From: Streptomyces sp. WAC 04229
GTDB taxonomy: Bacteria > Actinomycetota > Actinomycetes > Streptomycetales > Streptomycetaceae
Length of the DNA stretch: 45,222 nt
Direction of reading: 5' to 3'
NCBI RefSeq assembly: GCF_003947455.1
Contig: NZ_QHJH01000045.1
Coordinates: 1-45,222, forward strand
Made by a program: the position numbers and the translations under genes. Below are positions 7,743 to 15,131 of this stretch, piece after piece. Positions within the stretch are counted from its first letter, which is position 1. Every line of letters starts with the position of its first letter. The notes under the pieces were generated by a model. It was not told where the DNA came from. It worked only from the letters and a program-made list of their open reading frames with translations, and searched no databases.

Positions 7743-9098
7743 TCAGCCCCGGTGCGACCGGTTCGGCGGCAGTCGGTCCGCGAGGACGCGCTCCGCCGTG
7801 TTCACCGAGTCCACCAGCGGGTGCAGTGCCAGGGCCCGCAGCGCCGCGGACCGCGAGCCGCCGGCCGCCGCCTCGATCGTCGCGCGCTCCACCGCCTTCA
7901 CGCTGAGCATCAGGCCGAGCTGGTCCGGCGCCACCGGCCCCGTGGCCAGGGGGGTCGCGCCGGTGGCGTCGACCAGGCAGGGCACCTCGACGACCGCGTC
8001 CGCGTCCAGGCCCGGGACGGCCGTGCGGTTGCGGACGTCGAGGATCAGCGTCGTCCGCTCGTTGCGGGCGATCGCGCGCATCAGCGCCAGCGCGACCCGG
8101 TCGTAGCCGCCGCCCTCGAGATCGGACGCGGCGCGCTGCCAGCCGCCCGTGCTCTCCCGGCTCTCGGCCATGTACGTCTCCTCGCGTTCCTGGCGCGTGC
8201 GCTCCCACGCGGCGAAGGCGTGCTCCGGCCGGGCGGCCGCGTCCGCGTAGAAAGCGGCCTGCTGCTCGCGCAGGAACTCCCCGCGGGTCGCGGGGGCCTG
8301 CCGCAGCGCCGTGACCGCCTCCCGGTTGAAGTAGTAGTAGTGCAGGTACTCGTTGGGCAGCGCGCCGAGCGTCCGCAGCCAGTCGGCGCCGAAGAGCCTG
8401 CCCTCCTCGAAGGACTCCAGCGCGGTGGCGTCCGCCAGCAGCTCCGGCAGCCGGTCGCGGCCGTCCACGGTGACCCGCCGCAGCCAGCCGAGGTGGTTGA
8501 GCCCCACGTAGTCGTAGCCCACGCGGTCCGGATCCGCTCCCAGTGCTCGTGCGGCCCGCCGGCACAGTCCGACCGGCGAGTCGCAGATGCCGATGACGCG
8601 GTCCCCGAGAACCCGCTGCATGGCCTCGGTGACCATGCCCGCCGGGTTGGTGAAGTTGATGACCCAGGCGTCCGGCGCGACGGCCGCGACCCGTTCGGCG
8701 ATCCGCACCGCCTCGGGCACCGTGCGCAGCCCGTACAGGACGCCGCCGGCGCCGACCGTCTCCTGTCCGAGGATCCCCTCGCCGAGTGCCGCACGCTCGT
8801 CCCGGGCACGGCCCTCCAGGCCACCGACGCGGATCGCGGAGAAGACGAAGTCCGCGCCGCGCAGCGCGTCGTCGAGGTCGGTGGTGGTCCGGACGACGGG
8901 CGGAGCCGGCCGGTCGTTCCCGGCGAGCGCGGCCGCCTGCTCGGCGAGGACCGACGCGATGGCGTCGAGCCTCGCCCGCTCGGTGTCGTACAGCACCAGT
9001 TCGGTGCACCGGCCGGCCGCGTCGCCGTCGTCCGTGACCAGGGCGCGGTGGACGAGCGGTACGCGGAACCCGCCGCCGCCGAGCAGAGTGAGCCTCAT
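7743..9098 (-). CDS. GH4 family glycosidase (6-phospho-beta-glucosidase-like)
   Basis: A 451-residue NAD- and divalent-metal-dependent glycoside hydrolase of family 4. The N-terminal dinucleotide-binding loop is LTLLGGGGFRVPL. VFSAIRVGG, VINFTNPAGM, ICDSPVGLC (metal-binding Cys) and GLNHLGW (metal-binding His) match the family. GH4 enzymes hydrolyse phosphorylated or free glycosides by an oxidation-elimination mechanism in the cytosol. The start overlaps the stop of a degraded DeoR-type gene by 4 bp. It looks like a sugar-utilisation gene flanking the cluster rather than part of it. Confidence 0.88.
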   Translation of the reverse strand: MRLTLLGGGGFRVPLVHRALVTDDGDAAGRCTELVLYDTERARLDAIASVLAEQAAALAGNDRPAPPVVRTTTDLDDALRGADFVFSAIRVGGLEGRARDERAALGEGILGQETVGAGGVLYGLRTVPEAVRIAERVAAVAPDAWVINFTNPAGMVTEAMQRVLGDRVIGICDSPVGLCRRAARALGADPDRVGYDYVGLNHLGWLRRVTVDGRDRLPELLADATALESFEEGRLFGADWLRTLGALPNEYLHYYYFNREAVTALRQAPATRGEFLREQQAAFYADAAARPEHAFAAWERTRQEREETYMAESRESTGGWQRAASDLEGGGYDRVALALMRAIARNERTTLILDVRNRTAVPGLDADAVVEVPCLVDATGATPLATGPVAPDQLGLMLSVKAVERATIEAAAGGSRSAALRALALHPLVDSVNTAERVLADRLPPNRSHRG

Positions 9099-9346
9099 AC
9101 GGTGATTACCTCCGTCCCGGCATCGCGGAACGCCGCGAGGGTGGCCGGGTCCGATGTGTCGTCGGTGATCAGGGCGTCGGTCGTCGCCCGTTCCACCGGC
9201 GCCTCCTCATGGGTGCTGTCCAGCACGCTGCCGTCCCTCAGCACGTCGCTCGCGTCCGGGAGGAGCCGCCGGACGGGCGGTACGCCCTCCCCACCGAAAA
9301 CGGCGAGCAGTTTCTCGCGGCGTGCCTCTCGCAGCATGCCCCGCAA
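9095..9346 (-). pseudogene. DeoR-family regulator remnant (internally deleted)
   Basis: The 83 codons begin like a DeoR regulator (REARREKLLAVF) and end like one (TTDALITDDTSDPATLAAF, then AGTEVITV). A normal member is about 250 residues, with an N-terminal HTH and a sugar-phosphate sensor domain between these ends. Both are absent here, and the middle does not resemble the family. The simplest reading is an internal deletion that joined the two ends in frame. The stop still overlaps the GH4 start as ATGA, so the remnant may survive only as a translated leader for the glycosidase. Confidence 0.6.
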
Positions 9347-9451
9347 TGTACTCCGCAGGGCGACGGTGAGCCTTGCTGGACGGGCAGCGACGGCCGCGTT
9401 GTTCGGCGGCCGTGCCGGTCGTGCGCACGACTGCCGCAGCCGGGCGCCCCC

Positions 9452-10984
9452 TCAGGGGCCCGGGAGCAGACCGTCTTCCGCGAGCCGTGCGGCCAGGTGC
9501 GTGCGGGCCGGTTTGCCGCTGACCGTGCGGGTGACGGCGCTGTGGGCGACCTCGACGACGGCTTCCGGGGCGACGGCGAAGTCCGCGGTGATTCGGGCCG
9601 CGACGCGGGCGGTGTCGACCCGGCGGCCCCGTTCCGCGACGAACGCGACCACGAACGAGGCGCCGTGCGGGAGCACGACGCACTCCGCGACGCCCGGTTC
9701 CGCGGCCGCCACGTGTTCCACGTCGGCGACGAACACGTTGGCACCGTTGACGCACACCCGGTCGGAGCGCCTGCCGTCGAGATACAGCATGCCCGCGTCC
9801 AGGTGGCCCAGGTCGCCGGTGTCGAACCAGGTGGTGCGGTGGTCGGTGGCGCCGTCGTAGCCGTCGAAAAGGGTCTCCCCGCGCAGTTGCACACGGCCCG
9901 TCTCCGCCGGGACGCAGGCACGCCCCCTCTCGTCCACGACGCGCAGGGCGAGGCCGGGCACGGGGGTACCGAGGCAGGCGGTGCCGACCGGGCCACCGGT
10001 GCGGAAGCCGGCGGTGGGATCCGTCAGCCGGTGCGCGGTGGCCATCAGGACGGCTTCGGCGAGGCCGTAGCAGAAGACCAGCGCCGAGGAGCCGAAACCC
10101 CAGGGGGCGGTGGTGTCGAGGAAGGTGCGCACGGTCCGGCGGCGGATGGGCTCCGCACCGCAGAAGACGGTGCTCCAGGCCCGCAGCAGCCCGGGATCGG
10201 GCTCCTCCTTGGCGGCCGTCTCCGTCATCCGGGCCGCCAGGTAGCGCAGCATGAAGTCGGGGAAGGCACTGTGGACGCGTTCGGCGTCCCGCACGAGGCG
10301 CAGCGCGGCCATGGGTCTGCGCAGGAAGGTGCCGGGATCCTCCAGTACGAGGTCCGCGCCCCGGACGAGGGCGGTCAACGTGCCGATCAGCCCCATGTCG
10401 TGGTGGAGCGGCAGGGCCAGGAGACCGGTGTCGCCGGGCCGCATGCCGGACACCCCGCCGATGGCCTCGATGTTGCCGAGGACGGCGCGGTGGCTGAGCG
10501 GGATGGGGCGTGGCATACCGGTGGAGCCGCTGGTGTACTGGACGAACGCCAGGTCGCCCGGCTCCCCCGGTGCGGCTCCGGGCGCCCGGTGCGGGCCTGT
10601 GTCGAGGGCCAGTTCGTTCATGCCGTGCCCCGGGATCCGGAAGGCGTGGCGGGCCCGCTGCTGCCGGGCGACCTGGGCCAGGTACCGCTCGACGGCCGTG
10701 CCGGGCACGCGCGGCTTCACGGAGACCGGGACCGCCCCCAGGTGCATCAGCCCGAGCAGCGCCAGCACGCTCTCCCTGGAGCTTCCCACGCGCAGCATCA
10801 CCCGGTCCCCGGCTGCTACGCCCTGGGCTGCGAAGCCGCCGGCCGCCGCCGCGACCTGCTCGGCGAACTCGGGGTAGGTCAGGGTCTCCCGCCGGGCGGA
10901 GGTGCCGAAGGTGACGGTCGCGTCGTCGCGGTGCGCCTGGGAGGCGAGGGCGGCGGACAGGGTGGGGTGTGCCCGCCGGCTCAT
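9452..10984 (-). CDS. Fatty acyl-AMP ligase-like (FAAL) adenylating enzyme
   Basis: A 510-residue ANL-superfamily enzyme. The P-loop is YTSGSTGMPRP, with Arg where Lys is usual. LHHDMGLIGTL is the FAAL hallmark. Later come the GAEP and FDTGDLG motifs, and a C-terminal VSGKPARTH with the catalytic lysine. FAALs activate fatty acids as acyl-AMP and load them on an ACP. The ATG at 10984 overlaps the thioesterase stop (ATGA). It is the last gene of the minus-strand operon DinB-ACP-diiron-AcpS-thioesterase-FAAL, and the ACP at 12750 is the obvious acceptor. I could not confirm the FAAL-specific insertion from the sequence, so a CoA ligase is possible. Confidence 0.8.
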   Translation of the reverse strand: MSRRAHPTLSAALASQAHRDDATVTFGTSARRETLTYPEFAEQVAAAAGGFAAQGVAAGDRVMLRVGSSRESVLALLGLMHLGAVPVSVKPRVPGTAVERYLAQVARQQRARHAFRIPGHGMNELALDTGPHRAPGAAPGEPGDLAFVQYTSGSTGMPRPIPLSHRAVLGNIEAIGGVSGMRPGDTGLLALPLHHDMGLIGTLTALVRGADLVLEDPGTFLRRPMAALRLVRDAERVHSAFPDFMLRYLAARMTETAAKEEPDPGLLRAWSTVFCGAEPIRRRTVRTFLDTTAPWGFGSSALVFCYGLAEAVLMATAHRLTDPTAGFRTGGPVGTACLGTPVPGLALRVVDERGRACVPAETGRVQLRGETLFDGYDGATDHRTTWFDTGDLGHLDAGMLYLDGRRSDRVCVNGANVFVADVEHVAAAEPGVAECVVLPHGASFVVAFVAERGRRVDTARVAARITADFAVAPEAVVEVAHSAVTRTVSGKPARTHLAARLAEDGLLPGP

Positions 10985-11406
10985 GCCGGGCTCGCGGAGG
11001 TGTCCAACATGGCCTGCAGATCGACCCGGTGGGCCCGCTTGGTGTGGCGGTCGACGAGGCCGAGCCGCACCCGGCCGCGGGCCGCCACCGTGCCGTCGGG
11101 CAGTTCGACGTCCTGGGCCAGGGAGAAGCTGTAGGGCGAGCGTCCCGCCAGAGACGTGCGCACGGCAAGGCGGCCGACCGGGTCCCAGTCGACCGCTCGC
11201 AGGAAGTCCAGACGGAGCTGGAGCACGACGGCCACCAGGGTGCCCTCGCGCGCGTCGGCACCGTGCGCGAGTCCCCACTCCCAACGGCCGGTCTCCAGCA
11301 GTTGGACGTACACGCTGTTGTTCAGATGTCCCGCCCGGTCGAAGTCGTTGGGACGCAGGGCCACTTCACAGACGTGCTCCAGGACGGGTGGTGTGGCGGT
11401 GGTCAT
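10981..11406 (-). CDS. Hotdog-fold acyl thioesterase (4HBT-like)
   Basis: A 141-residue single-hotdog protein. The N-terminal segment RPNDFDRAGHLNNSVYVQLLETGRWEW is the signature of the 4-hydroxybenzoyl-CoA/acyl-ACP thioesterase family: D-x-(D/A)-GH-(L/V)-NN with the catalytic acidic residue. It would hydrolyse an acyl-ACP or acyl-CoA thioester, either releasing the product or recycling misloaded ACP. The start at 11406 overlaps the AcpS stop by 4 bp, and its own stop overlaps the FAAL start. Confidence 0.85.
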   Translation of the reverse strand: MTTATPPVLEHVCEVALRPNDFDRAGHLNNSVYVQLLETGRWEWGLAHGADAREGTLVAVVLQLRLDFLRAVDWDPVGRLAVRTSLAGRSPYSFSLAQDVELPDGTVAARGRVRLGLVDRHTKRAHRVDLQAMLDTSASPA

Positions 11407-11795
11407 GCGACCTGCCCTTCGTTCGTCGTCGTCCCGGCCAGGAGGACGACCACCGCGCCGGCCATGCCGCCGGTGTGGCTGATCGACACCTCGGCGCGGA
11501 CACCGTGCTCCCGGCACCAGCGGGCGATCTCTCCGTACAGCCGCAGCCGGGGCTGGCCGGCGGGTCCGTGGTCGATCTCGATCTCCGGGAAGTTGTACGC
11601 CGGCGCGCCGCCCATCGAGCTGAGGGCCTTGACGAAGGCCTCCTTGGCGGACAGCAGTCCCGCCAGGGACGCGTCCGGGTCGGGGCGGGAGCGGCAGTGC
11701 GCCCGCTCCCCCTCGGTGAACACCGTGCCGCTATCGCGCAAGTGCCGCCGCTGAGCCAGCTCCGCGACGGACTGCAGATCGAATCCGGTCGACAT
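11403..11795 (-). CDS. Holo-ACP synthase-like 4'-phosphopantetheinyl transferase
   Basis: A 130-residue AcpS-type protein. Typical parts are the N-terminal GFDLQSVAELA (metal-binding Asp), FTEGERAHC, the core motif LLSAKEAFVKAL and the C-terminal VSISHTGGMAGAVVV. It transfers phosphopantetheine from CoA to the serine of an ACP, most likely the ACP at 12750 in the same operon. The N-terminal 65 bp overlap the end of the diiron-protein gene in another frame. The start at 11795 is kept because the GFDLQ strand is essential to the fold. The cluster also has an Sfp-type enzyme at 19659. Confidence 0.85.
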   Translation of the reverse strand: MSTGFDLQSVAELAQRRHLRDSGTVFTEGERAHCRSRPDPDASLAGLLSAKEAFVKALSSMGGAPAYNFPEIEIDHGPAGQPRLRLYGEIARWCREHGVRAEVSISHTGGMAGAVVVLLAGTTTNEGQVA

Positions 11796-12705
11796 CGTTC
11801 GTGCGGAGGCTGGCGAAGTAGGCACGCTTCAGGTCCTCGTAGGATCGGGTCTCGATGCCGGTGACTTCTCGCACCAGGGCGAACACACTGCTGAGCTTGC
11901 GGGCGTGCACCGAGCCCTCGTGCAGGGCGTCGTCGCCCAGCGCGAACTCGTCCTCGTCGGTCCGGATCCGCTCCCACCAGTTGACGAACCCCTGGCGCTC
12001 GGTCTGGGCCTCACGAGCGGACCCGTAGGTCTCACCGCCGTCGGGACGGATCCAGGTGTACGCCATCGACAGGACGTCCTTGACGGGGTAGACGCCGGAC
12101 TGCACCAGGGCCTTGGCGAAGGCGGCGAAGTACTGCCGGTGCTGCACCTCGTCCTTCATGATCGTGTGGAAGACGTCGTGCACCAGCTCGTCGTCGCTCG
12201 TGCGGGCCGCGTGCTGGTACGAGACGCAGGCCTCGATCTCCACACAGGCCTGGAGGACGCAGACCCGGGCGTAGTTGTCGGTCGGGAAGGCACCGCGGTG
12301 CTCCACGACCTCCTCGGTGTCGATCGGGTCGATGCCCGCCATCTCCATCAGACGTCCGAAGGAGACCTCGTGGTGGGCCTCCTCCTCCAGCCAGTAGCGG
12401 GCCGACCAGGCCGCGGCCACGTGCAGGACGTCGCTTCCCAGCGGGTTGGACTCGCGTATCTCGTGGGCGAGTTTGACGCCGTCCACGGCGAGCCGGATAC
12501 CGGCCGGCTGGGTGGTGAGCTCGGCTCGGGCGGCGTGCCACAGGGCCGCCTTGTCGCTCTCGCCCGGACGGGTCAGGCGACGGCCGTCGAAGAGGTCGTC
12601 GGACGACCAGCGGCGCCGCTCGTGGTAGCTCTGCTGGACGCGCAGGACGTCGGTGATGGTGGCGCCGGCGCGCAGCTCCCCCACGATGTCGGTCATGATC
12701 AGCAT
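11731..12705 (-). CDS. Divergent ferritin-like diiron protein (acyl-ACP desaturase superfamily)
   Basis: A 324-residue, mostly helical protein. Candidate iron ligands are the Glu pair at 108-109 with His111/His112 (LEEEAHHE), Glu156/Glu158 (CVEIEAC) and Glu186-x-x-His189 (KDEVQH). This is the ferritin-like E...ExxH...E...ExxH pattern of acyl-ACP desaturases and related oxygenases, but overall similarity to the canonical desaturase at 31755 is low. It sits between an ACP and AcpS, so an ACP-bound acyl chain is the likely substrate; desaturation, hydroxylation or cleavage are all possible. The ATG at 12705 follows a GGAAGG/GAGAG stretch; a second ATG lies at 12696. Confidence 0.75.
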   Translation of the reverse strand: MLIMTDIVGELRAGATITDVLRVQQSYHERRRWSSDDLFDGRRLTRPGESDKAALWHAARAELTTQPAGIRLAVDGVKLAHEIRESNPLGSDVLHVAAAWSARYWLEEEAHHEVSFGRLMEMAGIDPIDTEEVVEHRGAFPTDNYARVCVLQACVEIEACVSYQHAARTSDDELVHDVFHTIMKDEVQHRQYFAAFAKALVQSGVYPVKDVLSMAYTWIRPDGGETYGSAREAQTERQGFVNWWERIRTDEDEFALGDDALHEGSVHARKLSSVFALVREVTGIETRSYEDLKRAYFASLRTNDVDRIRSAVRRGAGSAAALAR

Positions 12706-12749
12706 GTCTCTCGCCTTCCGTTGCGGCGGACCCGTGCGGAGGATCCCGC

Positions 12750-13010
12750 TCAGGACGAGGTGGGTGCGAGCTGCTTGCCGAGGGCCTGGACGACGTCCTG
12801 CGCGGTGTGGTCGAGGGTCATCGTCGGCAGTTCGACGTCGTCGTCGAAGCCGGTGTCCGCGAGGGCGCCCGCGAACGCGTCCAGCAGGTCGATGGAGTTG
12901 ATCGCGGTCGGTGAGGCGACGAGGACCGCTGACAGCGGCTGCCCGGCGAACACCTCCTCCGGCGTGAGGCCGAGGCGCCGTGCGACGTGCTGCTTGAGTT
13001 CGGTGAGCAA
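12750..13010 (-). CDS. Stand-alone acyl carrier protein
   Basis: An 86-residue acidic four-helix ACP. The phosphopantetheine site is INSIDLLDAFAG, with Asn in place of the usual Asp before the serine. The final helix carries LDHTAQDVVQAL. Neighbours (diiron protein, AcpS, FAAL) suggest it carries an acyl chain loaded by the FAAL and modified while bound. Compared with the ACP at 20360 it has a different attachment motif and a longer, less acidic surface, so the two probably serve different partners. Confidence 0.85.
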   Translation of the reverse strand: MLTELKQHVARRLGLTPEEVFAGQPLSAVLVASPTAINSIDLLDAFAGALADTGFDDDVELPTMTLDHTAQDVVQALGKQLAPTSS

Positions 13011-13059
13011 GGTGTCTCCCTGTGTGTGTCGGACGCGGGCCCGACGGGCGGGCGCGGGC

Positions 13060-13662
13060 CTAACGGGCGGGCGCGGCGGACCAGTCGGGTGACCTGCCGA
13101 GCGAGGTCAGGACGAGGTCGAGGGAGCTCGCGCCGGGGGGCGGCGGCAGTGCGGGACGGAAGAGGGGGTCGGGGACGAGCCTGCGTTCGTCGTCCGGAAC
13201 GCGCAGGGCGAAGGCGAGGGCGGCCTCGGTGGTCGCCTCGTCCAGCTCCAGGGGCACGCCGAGGGTGCGGGCGACGTCCCAGCCGTGGACCACATGGTCC
13301 AGGAAGTGGAAGCCGATGGCGACCGTGGCCGGGAAACGCACGGTGGTGCTGATCTCCGGGAGGGTGAACTCCCGGGTGAGCACGCCGGGCTCGGCGAAGG
13401 CGTCGACGGCCGCCCATGCGGCGTCCCGGTAGGTGGCCGACGGGTCGTCACCCGGCGCGCGGGGCTGCCACGCCGCGAGGTCGGCACCGCCACCGGCAGC
13501 GGCCGCGGCGAAGCCGTGGTGCTGGGCGGCCATGTGGGCCACGAGCCGGCTGAGCGTCCATCCGGCACAGGGTGTCGGCAGGTCCCAGTGGGTCGGGTCG
13601 GCCTGGCGCACCAGGCGTACGGTCTCCAGCACAGCCGTCCGGTCGAGCTTCCGGATATCCAT
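13060..13662 (-). CDS. DinB/mycothiol-dependent maleylpyruvate isomerase-like protein
   Basis: A 200-residue actinobacterial DinB-superfamily protein (TIGR03086-like). PTPCAGWTLSRLVAHMAAQHHG and FHFLDHVVHGWDVART contain the three-histidine metal-site pattern (helix 2 His, then HxxxxHxWD). Members often use mycothiol or another thiol cofactor for transfer or isomerisation. It is the first gene of the minus-strand acyl-loading operon, 50 bp upstream of the ACP, and is directly downstream of an operator-like palindrome (13701-13726). Its role is unknown; thiol-dependent isomerisation of a pathway intermediate or detoxification are the obvious ideas. Confidence 0.8.
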   Translation of the reverse strand: MDIRKLDRTAVLETVRLVRQADPTHWDLPTPCAGWTLSRLVAHMAAQHHGFAAAAAGGGADLAAWQPRAPGDDPSATYRDAAWAAVDAFAEPGVLTREFTLPEISTTVRFPATVAIGFHFLDHVVHGWDVARTLGVPLELDEATTEAALAFALRVPDDERRLVPDPLFRPALPPPPGASSLDLVLTSLGRSPDWSAAPAR

Positions 13663-13700
13663 GCGGGCCCTTTCGCGAGTGAGTGGGTCCGGGCAGAAAC

Positions 13701-13726
13701 ATTAGCACGACCGTGCGTTCAGTTTC
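13701..13726 (-). promoter_or_regulatory. Shared TetR-type operator and promoter of the acyl-loading operon
   Basis: The palindromic core ACGACCGTGCGT lies within an ATTAGCACGACCG...GTTCAGTTT block. Nearly identical blocks occur at 34291, 34342 (inverted) and 37781. Read on the minus strand, the block is followed at once by TGCTAATGT, a plausible extended -10 box 38 bp upstream of the DinB-like start. A bound repressor would therefore cover the promoter. Confidence 0.65.
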
Positions 13727-13794
13727 AGGCTCATGCCCGGACCCGTGCCCCGACCCGCGGCCCGTCGATGACGTCCGGCGGTCCGGGCCGCCCG

Positions 13795-15129
13795 TCAGCG
13801 GTGCCCGGCCCCGCCGGTGGCCCGGAACTCGACGAACCGGGCCAGCCTGCGCACCCCCTCGACGATCTGATCACGCGTCAGGGCACTGCAGGAGAGCCTG
13901 AGCCGGTGTTCGCCGCCGCCGTCCGTGTAGAAGTCGCTCATCGGGGTCCACAGCACCCCGTAGGTGCGCGCGGACTCCTCCAGGGCCTTGTGGTCGGCGA
14001 GGAAGGGGACGTCGACAACGAGGAAGTAGCCCCCCGTCGGCTCGTTCCAGTTCAGGCCGAGGGCGCGCCGCCGCCCCTCGGGGAAGTGCCGCTCCAGTTC
14101 GTCGAGCAGGGTGGCCAGATTGCCGGCGTAGTGGGCGATGGCCCCGGCGTTGGCCTCGCGCAGCCGGCAGTCGCACTCCACGAGCAGCCCGCCGATCACC
14201 GCCTGCCCGACGGCCGAGGTGTTGACCGTGGTCATGCTCTTGATCTTCGACAGCTCGTCGGCCAGCAGGGAGCGCCGGCCGCCGGGGCCGACGACCTCCT
14301 GGTCGGCGACGACGTAGCCGACGCGCGCGCCGGGCAGCGCCGTCTTGGCGAACGACCCCAGGTGCAGCACCCGGCGCTCGCGGTCCAGCGCCTTCAGCGT
14401 GGGGCGGGCGGAACCGGCGCGGACGAAGAACCCGTAGGGGTCGTCCTCCAGGACGAGCAGGTCCGCCTCCGCCGCGACCCACAGCAGCCGTTCGCGCGCG
14501 GCGAGGGTCATGCTCGTCCCGGACGGGTTGGCGAAGTCCGGCACCACGTACAGGGCGCGCGGCCGCCTGCCCGCCGCGCGCAGCCGGCGGGCCGCGGCCA
14601 GGAAAGCCTCGGGATCCGGGCCGTCGGCACCCTCGGGCACCGGGTGGGTCGCGATGTCGAGCAGCCGGGCCGCGCCGGTGACGCCGACGTAGCAGGGCGA
14701 GCTGACCAGGAGCGTGTCCTCGGGGCGGGCGAACAGGGCCCGCAGGGTGAGCAGCATGGCCTCCTGGCAGCCGGTGGTGACGACGACCGACTCCGGGGCC
14801 ACGTGGATCCCCTCGTCGTTGGCCAGGGTGCGGGCGACGAGTTCGTGGATGATGCCGTTGGTGCGCCCGTACTGGAAGAGGTGAGTGCGCACCCGGTCCT
14901 TGGACCAGCCGCGCGCCCGCTCCAGGTGGTGGGTGTAGGAGCGCAGGTGGCGGGCGAGATCGTCCGTTTCGAAGGTGCCCTCGGCGGGCCGGCCCGGGGC
15001 GAAGGAGAGCGCCTCGGGGAAGCGGGCGACGACCTCGTTGAGGAAGTTCATCGCGTCCAGCACCGGGTCGGTGAGCGAGGCGTGCAGGTCGTCCAGGGCG
15101 AGAGCCCGGGGGGTCGTGGTGTCGGTCAT
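13795..15129 (-). CDS. hpgT: PLP aminotransferase, HpgT-like (4-hydroxyphenylglycine-forming)
   Basis: A 444-residue fold-type I aminotransferase without the HTH of MocR proteins. Lys262 in GSFAKTALPGARVGYV is the Schiff-base lysine. PDFANPSG (Asp199, Asn201) and LEDDPYG (Asp229/Asp230, Tyr232) hold the cofactor contacts, and SALTRDQI is near the end. It resembles the HpgT branch, which aminates 4-hydroxybenzoylformate (or 3,5-dihydroxybenzoylformate) to the phenylglycine, often with tyrosine as donor. The hydroxymandelate synthase, the oxidase and prephenate dehydrogenase of the same route are all in this window. No 3,5-dihydroxyphenylglycine genes (DpgA-D) are present, so 4-hydroxyphenylglycine is the expected product. 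Confidence 0.8.
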   Translation of the reverse strand: MTDTTTPRALALDDLHASLTDPVLDAMNFLNEVVARFPEALSFAPGRPAEGTFETDDLARHLRSYTHHLERARGWSKDRVRTHLFQYGRTNGIIHELVARTLANDEGIHVAPESVVVTTGCQEAMLLTLRALFARPEDTLLVSSPCYVGVTGAARLLDIATHPVPEGADGPDPEAFLAAARRLRAAGRRPRALYVVPDFANPSGTSMTLAARERLLWVAAEADLLVLEDDPYGFFVRAGSARPTLKALDRERRVLHLGSFAKTALPGARVGYVVADQEVVGPGGRRSLLADELSKIKSMTTVNTSAVGQAVIGGLLVECDCRLREANAGAIAHYAGNLATLLDELERHFPEGRRRALGLNWNEPTGGYFLVVDVPFLADHKALEESARTYGVLWTPMSDFYTDGGGEHRLRLSCSALTRDQIVEGVRRLARFVEFRATGGAGHR

Positions 15130-15131
15130 GG

